Source: an uncultured Christensenella sp. (GTDB lineage: Bacteria; Bacillota; Clostridia; Christensenellales; UBA1242). From it: a stretch of 63,146 nucleotides of DNA. Positions 26,633 to 35,164 of the stretch are shown here, one piece after another. The stretch is from assembly GCA_949282135.1 (NCBI GenBank), contig CASDOR010000026.1, positions 1-63,146 of the forward strand, in the 5' to 3' direction. How positions within the stretch are numbered: position 1 is the stretch's first letter; each line of letters opens with the position of its first letter. The notes beneath the pieces are model-generated. The model ran no database searches, was not told the DNA's origin, and was given only the letters and a program-made list of their open reading frames with translations. Made by a program: the position numbers and the translations under genes.

Positions 26633-28150
26633 TTAATTATTAACTTGTCTATAAACTACAATTTTTTCTCCCTCTTGCAAAGGCAAAGTCAAATCCTTAT
26701 TTTGTGCCATGATATCTGCTACTCCAATGTTAAGCTCCTTTGCAATGTCCCATAATGTTTGATTAGCATGTGCAACATAAATTTCTAAAGCATAATCTTG
26801 ACTTTCTTTTTCCTCGCCAAGTGTAATTTCAGTTGTTATATACGAGACCTCTCTAGATGAGACGTTGTAGTTTATTTTTACTTCTGCTAAAATTTCTAAC
26901 TCTCTACCATGCCTGCTTTTTACATTTAAATCTCCAAACGAGATGCCCACCTTTACATTGTCCCCACTCTTAACATCTGGAGCATTAAAACTAAGTGAAT
27001 AAGGTATATCAATATCTACGGAATTTAAGACATTATTTCCCTCATCATCCTCAGAATAATATATTACATTAATTGATGCTATTCCATCAATCAACACCTC
27101 TTTATCTTTAACAATTTGACTTACAACTCGAATATTTGTAGGAATAACTGCTAATATCTTATCAATCGTGTTAAGTCCTTCACTTAGTGCAAAATTGGTA
27201 AGTATATTTTCTTCGGCGAGTTTTGTTGGCATAAAACTATCTTGCTCATAGGACACTGTAGTTAGAGTTAATTCATATTTTGTACTATACGCATCCTCTA
27301 CACAAGTTAATGTTTTAGTATCAAAAACATTTGCATTAATTACAATGGGCACTTCAAAATTAAACCTACTTCCATCTTCTGATTCATTCACAACAGTTTC
27401 GTGCACACCAATTGACGCTTGGATGTTTGAATCTTTTGTTACTCCTTTTGCCTCTATTTCCTCTGAAAAACTATTTTCTTTAACTATACTTTTAATGGTT
27501 CCGTCTTCAGTTAAAAATACTATCGTTGTGTATATATCCCCATTTACAACAAAGTAGTCATTTGAAGGAAGGCTAGATTTTATGCTAGCATTATTTCTAA
27601 CAAACAATATCTTATTTACTTTACTATCTTTTGCTATATCAAATGTAACCACACCCTCATATGTTTCATTTGCAACAAGGGCATTAAAAGTTACTTCACC
27701 CTCTTTGACAAAAACATTTTCTGGTACTACAGCACAAGACAAATCAGAGCTTACATTAACCGCACATATTTCAAAACTTACACTAGAATTATATACAAAT
27801 TCGTCTGGGGAAAAATTTGAAGATATTAACTCCGTAATAGTTGGTTGAATATCTATAACAGAACCCTGCTCTATCTCACTATTTTCAAATGTTAGCGAAA
27901 AATTTTCCTTAGTTGTAAGCGGTGTAATCTCTCCGTTTTCAAGCACTACTAACAAATCGTACTCTAATACGCCGTCAAACTTAACTTCACCACTTCCTAC
28001 CATTATATTGTCAATGTTAGCCCTCATAGAAGACGTTAGTACTTTTGTAATCTTTAGTCCATTTACCTCACGAAACGATACAGAATTTTTTAACTCACTT
28101 GTACCCAGAATATTCCTTGTAGCAATATCCAGCTTTTCCATGTTTTCCAA
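26633..28150 (-). CDS. sipL: SipL-type spore coat morphogenesis protein (SPOCS domains plus LysM)
   Basis: The product is 505 residues when started at the TTG at 28150, which has AGGGGG eight bases upstream. The ATG at 28141 lacks a well-placed site, and the longer frame to 28171 lies in the upstream hairpin. Several DUF3794/SPOCS-like beta units recur, for example KFDGVLEYDLLVVLENG, EVTFNALVANETYEGVV and VLIDGIASINVIYYSEDDEG. A C-terminal LysM motif (ANQTLWDIAKELNIGVADIMAQN) covers about 460-503. In Clostridioides difficile SipL binds SpoIVA and recruits the coat; that function is taken from the family. It lies between veg and spoIIR on the same strand. Confidence 0.85.
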   Translation of the reverse strand: MENMEKLDIATRNILGTSELKNSVSFREVNGLKITKVLTSSMRANIDNIMVGSGEVKFDGVLEYDLLVVLENGEITPLTTKENFSLTFENSEIEQGSVIDIQPTITELISSNFSPDEFVYNSSVSFEICAVNVSSDLSCAVVPENVFVKEGEVTFNALVANETYEGVVTFDIAKDSKVNKILFVRNNASIKSSLPSNDYFVVNGDIYTTIVFLTEDGTIKSIVKENSFSEEIEAKGVTKDSNIQASIGVHETVVNESEDGSRFNFEVPIVINANVFDTKTLTCVEDAYSTKYELTLTTVSYEQDSFMPTKLAEENILTNFALSEGLNTIDKILAVIPTNIRVVSQIVKDKEVLIDGIASINVIYYSEDDEGNNVLNSVDIDIPYSLSFNAPDVKSGDNVKVGISFGDLNVKSRHGRELEILAEVKINYNVSSREVSYITTEITLGEEKESQDYALEIYVAHANQTLWDIAKELNIGVADIMAQNKDLTLPLQEGEKIVVYRQVNN

Positions 28151-28169
28151 AAACTTTACCCCCTTTATC

Positions 28170-28222
28170 AAAGCAATAAAAAAATTGCTTTACTCATTTG
28201 TTATATGAATATAAAGCAATTT
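28170..28222 (-). terminator. veg terminator that overlaps an alternative hairpin before sipL
   Basis: On the minus strand AAATTGCTTTA (28222-28212) pairs with TAAAGCAATTT (28192-28182), followed by T-rich sequence, giving a terminator. The same AAAGCAAT strand (28191-28184) can instead pair with ATTGCTTT at 28177-28170 across a 6-base loop. The two folds exclude each other, as in an attenuator. Confidence 0.6.
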
Positions 28223-28250
28223 CATAATTTATGATAAAAACTTTTAATTT

Positions 28251-28490
28251 TTATCTTTCAATTATTTTTACGTCTCCACAAAGAACGTCTGAATACGAGC
28301 AGGTGACATTTTTTAGTAATGTATTATTTAAAATCTTAACTGTAAAAACGGACGGATAAATATTCTCAATAATTCCTTCATAAATATCAATCTTTTTCCT
28401 TCCTCTATTTATGGTGATGTCAATACCTTTCCCTTTTATAGAAGTAATCTTATCTTTTATCTCATTTAAATTTAAACCATTTCTTTGCAT
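28251..28490 (-). CDS. veg: Veg family protein
   Basis: The product has 79 residues, matching the usual Veg length of about 80-86. The diagnostic blocks are present: LNEIKDKITSIKGKGIDI, then NRGRKKIDIYEGIIENIYPSVFTVKI, and CSYSDVLCGDVKI at the end. Veg is a small cytoplasmic protein linked to biofilm control and strongly expressed in Bacillus subtilis, where it lies close to ksgA/rsmA. Here it sits upstream of sipL, as in many Clostridia. GGAGAGAG precedes the ATG, and a consensus TATAAT promoter lies at 28511-28540. Confidence 0.92.
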   Translation of the reverse strand: MQRNGLNLNEIKDKITSIKGKGIDITINRGRKKIDIYEGIIENIYPSVFTVKILNNTLLKNVTCSYSDVLCGDVKIIER

Positions 28491-28510
28491 AAATAACTCT
28501 CTCCAGTCAA

Positions 28511-28540
28511 ATTATAGACTAGAATAAAAATTTTATACAA
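28511..28540 (-). promoter_or_regulatory. Promoter of veg
   Basis: TTGTAT (28540-28535), an 18-base spacer and a perfect TATAAT (28516-28511) on the minus strand. The leader is only about 15-20 bases. Confidence 0.6.
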
Positions 28541-28568
28541 AAAATTGTTTTAATTCTTTAAAAGCAAG

Positions 28569-29057
28569 TTACTCGTCGTCTTCTTCGTCGTCCTCGTCAT
28601 AATCATCTTCATCAAAATCTTCATCGTCAAAATCATCAAGTTTACCAAGAGAACCATCATCAAGGTCTGAACTATTATCAAGATCTATATCTAGATCATC
28701 GTCCTCTTCAATTCCAGCATCATCTATGTCTGATAGTGGTGGAAGTTCATCATCGTCATCCTTATCATTATAATCTTCGTCATCGACCTCAGTATATGAG
28801 TCCCAAATTGAAGAATTTTTCTTGTCACCATCTTCATCAGCAGCCTCTTTCTCTCTTTTACAAGAAACACACATATCTTCATCAGAACTAATATAGTTAG
28901 TCTTACAAATAGGACAAAGCTCTAAATCAAGACTTTCATCCATACCCTGACTTCCTAGCGCCTTCATTTCCATTTTACATACATTACAAAATTTGTCTTT
29001 TTTTAAGATGTAGTTTAATTCACATCTTGGACATCTGATATAAGTTTGATTTTTCAT
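28569..29057 (-). CDS. Double zinc-ribbon protein with long acidic tail
   Basis: The product has 162 residues. Two similar zinc ribbons are visible: C9/C12 with C24/C27, and C48/C51 with C63/C66. Both have CxxC pairs separated by 11 residues and share a CPxC...NYI layout. From about residue 90 to the end the chain is almost wholly Asp and Glu, with poly-acidic runs. No enzymatic domain is seen. Short zinc-ribbon proteins with acidic tails often contact nucleic-acid-binding proteins or RNA polymerase, but that is a guess. It lies between spo0A and veg on the same strand with a wide AT-rich gap (29058-29351) upstream, so it probably has its own promoter. I do not recognise a named family. Confidence 0.75.
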   Translation of the reverse strand: MKNQTYIRCPRCELNYILKKDKFCNVCKMEMKALGSQGMDESLDLELCPICKTNYISSDEDMCVSCKREKEAADEDGDKKNSSIWDSYTEVDDEDYNDKDDDDELPPLSDIDDAGIEEDDDLDIDLDNSSDLDDGSLGKLDDFDDEDFDEDDYDEDDEEDDE

Positions 29058-29351
29058 AACAACTCCATTTATATATTACAGCATTTTATTACCATATTTT
29101 TTTCTATAAGACAAGCATTTTTTTATAGTTTTTAAAAAATATTTTATAGTCTATGTTGTTCGTTTTCTTTTATGCATTTTTTAGGTTTTTTGACATTTTG
29201 GATTTTTTTGTTAAACCATAAAATATTTTTAAAATACTAATCAAAAATTCTCTATCTTATAATTGTTAACAATGGTATTTTCACCCATTATTAAACTCAT
29301 AGATAATATGAAGTAAATATATAAATAGTGACTAAACTTTTCTATGCCCCC

Positions 29352-30113
29352 TTATGCTCCCTCAAACAACATCTTATCGGCAATTAGTGCGATAAACTCA
29401 CCATTAGTTGGCTTGTCATTCGGGGAATAAATGTCAACACCAAACAACTGATTTATGTTCTCTATCCTGCCCCTATTCCAGGCAACTTCGATTGCATGCC
29501 TGATCGCTCTTTCAACTTTACTTGCACTTGTTGAAAAATGCTTTGCAATGCTAGGATATAATTCTCCGGTTATGGAATTAATTATTGATGGAGTTTTCAT
29601 AGCAATTTTTACGGCTTCTCTTAGAAATTGATACCCCTTAATGTGTGCAGGAATACCAATTGATAAAAAAATATTACTTAATTTTTCTTCAATCTCTTTG
29701 TTTTTTGAATTTTTCTCTACACTTACAAATCCATCATCTAATTTGTCCTCAATTAATTCCGTTGCCCGTCTAACAAGCAGTTCCGTCATAACAGGTTTGA
29801 GCATATAATAAGTCGCACCAAGATCAAATGCCTTTTGAATAAAGCCTTCACTTTTTAAGCTTGACACTATTAAAAACTTTGTGCTCAACTTTTCCCCTCT
29901 AAATTTTTCTAGTAACTCATACCCATCAAAACTATCAAGAACTATATCCATGATTACTAAATCAGGTTTCTTTTCGCAAATCATATTATACCCAATGTTT
30001 GCATCACTACTCTCTCCTATGACCTCGAAATTGCCAGCTTCCCTAAACGCTCTCTTGTACTTTTCCCTTTCCACCATATTACCCTCAAGAATTAACACAC
30101 TATAATTTGCCAT
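29352..30113 (-). CDS. spo0A: Sporulation master regulator Spo0A
   Basis: The product is a 253-residue response regulator. The receiver domain (1-125) keeps the phospho-acceptor Asp56 (in DLVIMDIVL), the Ser/Thr switch in LIVSSLK and the lysine in MLKPV. The usual acidic pair at the top of the pocket (Asp-Asp in Bacillus) reads Glu10-Gly11 here. The C-terminal Spo0A DNA-binding domain (about 150-253) is very typical: KGYQFLREAV, TPSIINSITGELYPSIA, KVERAIRHAIEVAWNRG and KPTNGEFIALIADKM. AAGGAG lies before the ATG. SpoIVB, its usual neighbour, is not next to it. It directs entry into sporulation and so governs many genes of this window. Confidence 0.95.
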   Translation of the reverse strand: MANYSVLILEGNMVEREKYKRAFREAGNFEVIGESSDANIGYNMICEKKPDLVIMDIVLDSFDGYELLEKFRGEKLSTKFLIVSSLKSEGFIQKAFDLGATYYMLKPVMTELLVRRATELIEDKLDDGFVSVEKNSKNKEIEEKLSNIFLSIGIPAHIKGYQFLREAVKIAMKTPSIINSITGELYPSIAKHFSTSASKVERAIRHAIEVAWNRGRIENINQLFGVDIYSPNDKPTNGEFIALIADKMLFEGA

Positions 30114-30670
30114 TTTTTTATCTCCTTTTTCTTACCAACTTTGGCATTGTCATAATACCACATAATATTCGGCTTTGGTAAACAAAAAAAATGATTTTAG
30201 TGTAAAATTTTAAAAATTTTTGTAAAAAATCTTAAAAATATTTTAAAATATTATTAAACACTATATTTTTTTGTTTTTTAATAATCAAATTTTGCTAAAA
30301 ATACTAGATTTTGTTTGATGCTCTTTTTTCATTTTGTCTAAAAAATAACATAAAGTTTAAATAATAAACTATAAAATTTAAACTTTTACATAATTATATT
30401 ATTAACCTAAAAGTCAAATTTAAGGTTTTTAGATGAAGCAAAAACTTAATTAAAGTTAGCAATAAGATTTTATAAATGACAAATAATAACCTAATTTGCT
30501 CCTCTTTGACCCTTAATACTTGGAATTGTATTTATCGAAAAAGCTTTTTTATTTAGTTAACCTTTTGTAATTAAAAACAAAAATAAATGATTATAATTAA
30601 AAATAACTTTTATTGAATAATTTATACTTATAAAATATATGGTCTATTATAAAAATGTATATATTTAAAA
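30114..30670. other. Long AT-rich non-coding stretch upstream of spo0A
   Basis: The stretch is about 560 bases and extremely AT-rich, with no frame that has a ribosome site. It probably carries the spo0A control region. I could not define a SigA or sigma-H promoter with confidence (a GCCGAAT near 30163 resembles a sigma-H -10 but lacks a -35). A short palindrome AAAAAGCTTTTT lies near 30538. Confidence 0.4.
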
Positions 30671-30699
30671 TAAAAAAAGGAAGAGATCAACCCTTCCTT
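30671..30699 (-). terminator. Terminator of the propeller-like lipoprotein gene
   Basis: AAGGAAG (30677-30683) and CTTCCTT (30693-30699) pair. A run of seven T follows on the minus strand. It lies 21 bases past the stop. Confidence 0.75.
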
Positions 30700-30719
30700 A
30701 GTAAAACTTCATTTATAAG

Positions 30720-32150
30720 TTATTCTTGTTTTAAACCAATATATCTACTAATAATATTACCTTCTGTTTCATCAACATATGAAACTTTTTCATCAATCAT
30801 ATACATGTGGAGATAATTTAGAGCATCCCCTTCCTCTTGCAAGTAAACAAATATTCTATCTTTGTCAAAATCAATCATCTCAGTACTGTTGACAGTATAA
30901 CTAAAATCTGTTGCTATAACAACTGGTTCTGAACAACTTGAAATTGTATATCTATTTCCGTCTATTGCAAAACTTAAAGTACATTTATACAAAGAGGTAT
31001 CGTCTGCCACTTGATAGTAAAATTCATTACCTTGAGAAGCTATTAAAGTAACTTCTTTTGTAGAGTCCTCTAAAATCTCAATTTCACGAATAACATCACC
31101 ATTATAATATGTTACCGCATAATTTGTGCCGTCAAAGTAGACACCAAGAATTCCTCTGTCAATGCCAGCACTACCTAAACTCTTGTCTAAAATTAAATAA
31201 TCAGTAATTGAACTTGCAGATGATGCTATTGTTATATTTGTATAAATTGTAGGGGTATATGTGAGTAAATTTTCTTGTCCAAATGACTTTAGTACTCCGT
31301 CCTCAGTAAAATAAACCTTATCATTTTTGACATTTTCAACAAGCAATTCCGAACTTGACCTATAAAGCACCCTTTCATCTCCACCAGCAAGTGGACGTCT
31401 ACATAGGAAATAGGTGCTAGTTTCACTATCTTGTCTAGTATAATAAACATACTTATTTATATCTTGAACAGTATCGCCATCAACAATGTTATTTTGTTCA
31501 AAAACGGCAAATGAAGTCGCACCATCAATATTAATAACTTCACGTTTATTACCACCATTAACTGAAACTACAATTAACTTGTTATCTGCGTCACGTGATA
31601 CAATATACACAACATTATCAACACTTACAAGATCATAACTAGCCTCTGCACTATAATTTGAAATGTTATATATTTCTTCATGCTCAGTACCATTAAGTCT
31701 AACCCTATCTATTCTAACAAGTCCATAAGTCAAGTCCCCAGTATTTGTTGCAACGGTATATGGTGTCGCATAATATAAATAATCACCAAAAATGTAAAGA
31801 CCAGCATAAGCAAAACCGCCAACATTATAGGTAAGAAGTTCTACTCCCTCTCTCTTACCTTCATCATTTAGGTCTACCCCACCAACTTGATTAAGTTTTG
31901 TCCTATAAATCCCATATATTTTTTGTGCACTATCTTCATCGTATTTATTGTCATTATTGCTAATAGAATTATAGTCTACGAAAGCATTCGCAAAATAAAG
32001 GTAATCACCCTTTACTACTGCTGAACCCCCATTACCATAAATAGGATCACTACTTAGCGGCCCACCAACCAAATTAATGGAGTTGCATGCAAAAAGCAAC
32101 ACCGAAAAAACAAGTAAAAATGATAATAAAAAAAATGATTTCTTTTTCAA
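30720..32150 (-). CDS. Lipoprotein with repeated 'YLYYA' beta units (DUF5050-like)
   Basis: The start is set at the TTG at 32150, with GTGAGG nine bases upstream, because a consensus promoter (32177-32205) covers the ATG at 32198 of the longer frame. The product has 476 residues: KKKSFFLLSFLLVFSVLLFAC is a signal peptide with lipobox LFAC and Cys22 as the lipid anchor. The rest contains repeated short units such as GDYLYFANAF, GDYLYYATPYT and NVVYIVSRD, about 45-50 residues apart, like the beta-propeller strands of DUF5050-type proteins. It is extracytoplasmic and its role is unknown. It is a single-gene unit with its own promoter and terminator. Confidence 0.8.
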   Translation of the reverse strand: MKKKSFFLLSFLLVFSVLLFACNSINLVGGPLSSDPIYGNGGSAVVKGDYLYFANAFVDYNSISNNDNKYDEDSAQKIYGIYRTKLNQVGGVDLNDEGKREGVELLTYNVGGFAYAGLYIFGDYLYYATPYTVATNTGDLTYGLVRIDRVRLNGTEHEEIYNISNYSAEASYDLVSVDNVVYIVSRDADNKLIVVSVNGGNKREVINIDGATSFAVFEQNNIVDGDTVQDINKYVYYTRQDSETSTYFLCRRPLAGGDERVLYRSSSELLVENVKNDKVYFTEDGVLKSFGQENLLTYTPTIYTNITIASSASSITDYLILDKSLGSAGIDRGILGVYFDGTNYAVTYYNGDVIREIEILEDSTKEVTLIASQGNEFYYQVADDTSLYKCTLSFAIDGNRYTISSCSEPVVIATDFSYTVNSTEMIDFDKDRIFVYLQEEGDALNYLHMYMIDEKVSYVDETEGNIISRYIGLKQE

Positions 32151-32176
32151 AGCCCTAAACCTCACTAAACAAATAG

Positions 32177-32205
32177 ATAGTACCAAAATTTTACCCATTT
32201 GTCAA
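32177..32205 (-). promoter_or_regulatory. Consensus SigA promoter of the lipoprotein gene
   Basis: A perfect TTGACA (32205-32200), a 17-base spacer and TACTAT (32182-32177) lie on the minus strand. Transcription from about 32170 would exclude the ATG at 32198 from the mRNA, so translation must begin downstream, at the TTG at 32150. Confidence 0.8.
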
Positions 32206-32350
32206 TTATATTAAACACCTAAAATATATTTATTAAAAGACAATTTTCTAGGGCAAAATCAAACTACCACAAAAATTCTACCAGCTTTTTATATTCAAAA
32301 AAATGCCCTGTGTATTTATTTACTTGTTTGTTTTTCTACCTTAGTAGGTC

Positions 32351-32379
32351 AAAAAGCATAGTTTAACAATAAACTATGC
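32351..32379 (-). terminator. Terminator after the 306-residue unknown gene
   Basis: Perfect arms GCATAGTTTA (32356-32365) and TAAACTATGC (32370-32379) have a 4-base loop. TTTTT follows on the minus strand. It lies about 70 bases after the stop. Confidence 0.8.
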
Positions 32380-32446
32380 AAAATTAATAACAAAAATTTT
32401 GTTTATTTATATCACCCTTATTAATAAATATTCTTTTTTTTAAATT

Positions 32447-33370
32447 TTAAACCAAGTCTACTTTCAAAGTTTCCCCAGTTATTGCATCTTGGCAAACTAT
32501 AAAATATCCCTCTCCATCCACATTATTACTATCTTTTGGAAGCCATCCCGCATACTCTTTAATGTCATCTGGTGGATTATTTCCTCCAACTGAAGGCACT
32601 CCATAACAAATATATAATACTTCCTGATTTTCTTTGTAAATAAGCCCTAAAATATAATAATTTCCCTCATTGTCATAGACAATCTTTGCCCATTTGGAAC
32701 TTGGTATAATCTCCTCTAGTAACTTGTATTCTTCATATTTGTTAAACAAAGCATCAATCTGAGGTTTAATTTGTTCATAAAATGATTTGCTCTCTTCCTC
32801 ATGTGTTTTCGTGTCTTTCTCTAAATTTTCTTGACTTGCTATTTTTGCTTCATTTTGCTTTAAACATTCACCCTCATTATAAAATGCTTCTCGGTATTTA
32901 CATTTCGCACAAGCATCAAAGTATGTCGTGTGTAAATCTTCTTCTAAATTTTTATCAATTAGGTCCTCTATCTCCTCTCCGCTTGCTTCCTCATACAAAA
33001 CAGAAGTGTCTTTAGGCTTTTCTGGCATAAAAGCTCCTTCAATTTTGCTATTCTCTAAATTTGTATTTTCTCTACCACTTAAAACTATCTCTGGACAAAA
33101 TGGATTTGAAACATCTACAACTGCACAACTGAGGCTCTTAGCAAAATTAATTTTATTTGATACAGAAAAAGAACAATTATCTCCATCAACTAATAGTGGA
33201 ATTTTAGTCACTTTTGATTCCTGTTTAATCCCAAGTGCAAAAGTTCGAGATTTGTCTTTCAAATTAAAAAATTTTATTTGGCTGTTTTCATTACTCTTTA
33301 AATTAAGTATTGCCTTAAAATTATTATCTTTATTGCTATTTAAAATTAACGTTTTTGCTGACTCACTCAC
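32447..33370 (-). CDS. Conserved clostridial protein with Cys cluster and GVPS...GYW-type C-terminal domain
   Basis: The product has 307 residues from a GTG at 33370 with AAAGGAG seven bases upstream. The N-terminal half resembles a small beta domain (LKDKSRTFALGIKQ). A short cluster CAKCKYREAFYNEGEC sits near 160. The C-terminal ~100 residues (SSKWAKIVYDNEGNYYILGL, then YICYGVP, GWLPKD, GEGYFIVCQDAITGE) match in style an uncharacterised domain that I recall as common in Clostridia. No enzyme motif was found. It is transcribed alone, between the terminator of rsmA and its own terminator. Its function is unknown. Confidence 0.75.
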   Translation of the reverse strand: MSESAKTLILNSNKDNNFKAILNLKSNENSQIKFFNLKDKSRTFALGIKQESKVTKIPLLVDGDNCSFSVSNKINFAKSLSCAVVDVSNPFCPEIVLSGRENTNLENSKIEGAFMPEKPKDTSVLYEEASGEEIEDLIDKNLEEDLHTTYFDACAKCKYREAFYNEGECLKQNEAKIASQENLEKDTKTHEEESKSFYEQIKPQIDALFNKYEEYKLLEEIIPSSKWAKIVYDNEGNYYILGLIYKENQEVLYICYGVPSVGGNNPPDDIKEYAGWLPKDSNNVDGEGYFIVCQDAITGETLKVDLV

Positions 33371-33460
33371 TTTCTTCTCCTTTTCGTTTCTTATTTTTTA
33401 CAAACAATGCATTTTTCAAAACTATTTTACTCTAAAAACAAAACTAAAATTTTGACATAA

Positions 33461-33505
33461 AAAAAAGAAACATATACTTTTATGTAATATATATGATTCT
33501 TTTTT
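33461..33505 (-). terminator. Terminator after rsmA
   Basis: A 16-base stem with one mismatch forms between 33461-33476 and 33490-33505. It has A-runs on one side and T-runs on the other, so it can act in both directions. It lies 14 bases after the rsmA stop. Confidence 0.7.
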
Positions 33506-33518
33506 ACATCTTGATAAA

Positions 33519-34319
33519 TTATTTTAGCAAATTATACAATTTAACAAAGTCTTTCACCTCTAATTCTTCAGGTCTTACCTTCAAATCCAAACCTAAACTG
33601 ACAATTGTATTTATTACCACTTCCTTATTAAAACCTGCAGAAATTAAGTTATTATACAAGGTTTTTCTCTTCATTTTAAAAGAATTTTGCACAAAATCAA
33701 TAAAACTGGAACCTTCTTCTAAATTAAATTTCCTCTTATTAATAGTAATTTCAAGCACGCACGAGTCAACTTTAGGCATAGGTGTAAACATATTTCTTTT
33801 AACTAATTTAACTATTTTGCAATCTGCTAAAGAGTTAAGTATAACAGTTGATGCTCCGTATTCCTTTGAATGTGGAGATGCCGAAAAACGTTCGCCTACT
33901 TCGAGTTGTACCATAACAAACATCTTTTTTAAAAAGCTACTTTCAAGCAAAAACTTAAAAATTATTGGAGATGTTATATAATATGGAAGATTTGCAATAA
34001 CATAATATTCTTCGTTATTTAATCTAGCTTCAATATCTTTTACATTTTCTTTTAAAATATCTTTAAAAACAAATTCTAAATTAGAATATACATTTTTTAA
34101 ACTATTTAATGGTTCTATTAAGTCCTTGTCAATCTCATAACTAAGTACTTGCTTGTACCTTGATGCAAGTGCACTTGTAAGTGTTCCAAGCCCCGCACCG
34201 ATTTCTACAATTACACTATCATATTCTAATTTAAAACTATCTAGGAGAGAGTTTAAAAAGTTTATGTCATAAATAAAATTTTGACCAAATTTCTTCTTAT
34301 AATTAAATTTTTTATCCAT
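33519..34319 (-). CDS. rsmA: 16S rRNA dimethyladenosine transferase RsmA (KsgA)
   Basis: This 266-residue enzyme dimethylates the two adjacent adenines near the 3' end of 16S rRNA, using S-adenosylmethionine. Family motifs are in order: KKFGQNFIYD at the N-terminus, the SAM loop EIGAGLGTLT near 40, YEIDKDL near 62, NLPYYITSPI near 108, the catalytic motif, and the C-terminal KMKRKTLYNNL segment. Length is normal. An AAGG site precedes the ATG. It lies 14 bases after tatD and is probably cotranscribed with it, as in the Bacillus order tatD-rnmV-ksgA, but the rnmV gene between them is absent. Confidence 0.95.
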   Translation of the reverse strand: MDKKFNYKKKFGQNFIYDINFLNSLLDSFKLEYDSVIVEIGAGLGTLTSALASRYKQVLSYEIDKDLIEPLNSLKNVYSNLEFVFKDILKENVKDIEARLNNEEYYVIANLPYYITSPIIFKFLLESSFLKKMFVMVQLEVGERFSASPHSKEYGASTVILNSLADCKIVKLVKRNMFTPMPKVDSCVLEITINKRKFNLEEGSSFIDFVQNSFKMKRKTLYNNLISAGFNKEVVINTIVSLGLDLKVRPEELEVKDFVKLYNLLK

Positions 34320-34333
34320 CTTTTTGCCTTTTT

Positions 34334-35098
34334 TTAACTTATTTTAAAAACAGTCTTTGTATTCTTGGCTGTCACATCTAATACTTCTTGAAGAGATATT
34401 CCCTTAATTTCTGCTATCTTTCTTGCAACAAGTTCAACGTACTTTGGTCTATTTATTTCTCCTCTATGAGGGGTAGGTGCAAGATATGGGCTATCTGTTT
34501 CAATTAACATCCTATCAAGTGGAATTTCTCGAATAACATCCAAAATTTTGTTTGCATTTTTAAAAGTACAAATTCCATTAATGCTAATATAAAAGCCAAA
34601 GCTTAGTAATATCTTTGCACTTTCCACACTTCCACTAAAACTGTGGATTACTCCAGAATTTCTAAAGTAAGACCTATTTTCTTTTATTATTTCTATAAAA
34701 TCCCCCATAGCTTCTCTCACATGAAAAACACAAGGGAGTGAAAGTTTGTCCGCAAGTTTAATTTGAGACACCAAAACCTCTTTTTGCCTAGTTTTTGTGT
34801 CTAAATCATAATAGTAATCTAGTCCTATTTCCCCAACACCTACAACCTTTTTGTTTTTTGCGAGTTTTTCATAAGCCTTTAGGTCCTCATCACTAAATTC
34901 TATTACCTCATGTGGATGAGTACCCACCGTAGCATAAATAAGAGGTGAAGAGGAGGCAAGTTCTACACACATTTTCGAATGCTCTACATTATCTGCACTA
35001 CAAATGCAAATTTGTTTTAAACTATCTATTTCTTCTAGAACTTCTCGTCTTATTTCATCAAATTTTTCATCATACAAATGGCAATGTGCATCTATCAT
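34334..35098 (-). CDS. tatD: TatD-family metal-dependent deoxyribonuclease
   Basis: This 254-residue TIM-barrel hydrolase has metal ligands in DAHCHL (near 3-8), GEIGLDYY (near 91), FHVREA (near 127), IHSFSG (near 152) and ETDSPYLAPTPHRG (near 200). The family cuts DNA 3' ends and acts on D-amino-acyl-tRNA-like substrates in some members. The length is typical. The ATG has no ribosome site. A TAAAAT box at 35110-35105 lies only about 8 bases before it, so the mRNA may be leaderless. It diverges from spmA across 66 bases. Confidence 0.93.
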   Translation of the reverse strand: MIDAHCHLYDEKFDEIRREVLEEIDSLKQICICSADNVEHSKMCVELASSSPLIYATVGTHPHEVIEFSDEDLKAYEKLAKNKKVVGVGEIGLDYYYDLDTKTRQKEVLVSQIKLADKLSLPCVFHVREAMGDFIEIIKENRSYFRNSGVIHSFSGSVESAKILLSFGFYISINGICTFKNANKILDVIREIPLDRMLIETDSPYLAPTPHRGEINRPKYVELVARKIAEIKGISLQEVLDVTAKNTKTVFKIS

Positions 35099-35112
35099 GT
35101 GTTTATTTTAGC

Positions 35113-35127
35113 ACAACAAAATGTTGT
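35113..35127. promoter_or_regulatory. Inverted repeat ACAACA/TGTTGT between tatD and spmA
   Basis: Six-base arms around AAA lie immediately upstream of the putative tatD -10 box in the 66-base divergent control region. It is a candidate operator for one or both genes. Confidence 0.35.
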
Positions 35128-35164
35128 TTGCATACCTTTTTTTAATAATTCATAAACATTTTAT

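Noticed and set aside
30140..30190. Sigma-H promoter before spo0A
   Set aside because: GCCGAAT fits the -10, but no AGGA-type -35 lies 11-12 bases upstream.
33493..33981. 162-codon plus-strand frame opposite rsmA
   Set aside because: It is a shadow of the conserved rsmA gene and crosses its terminator.
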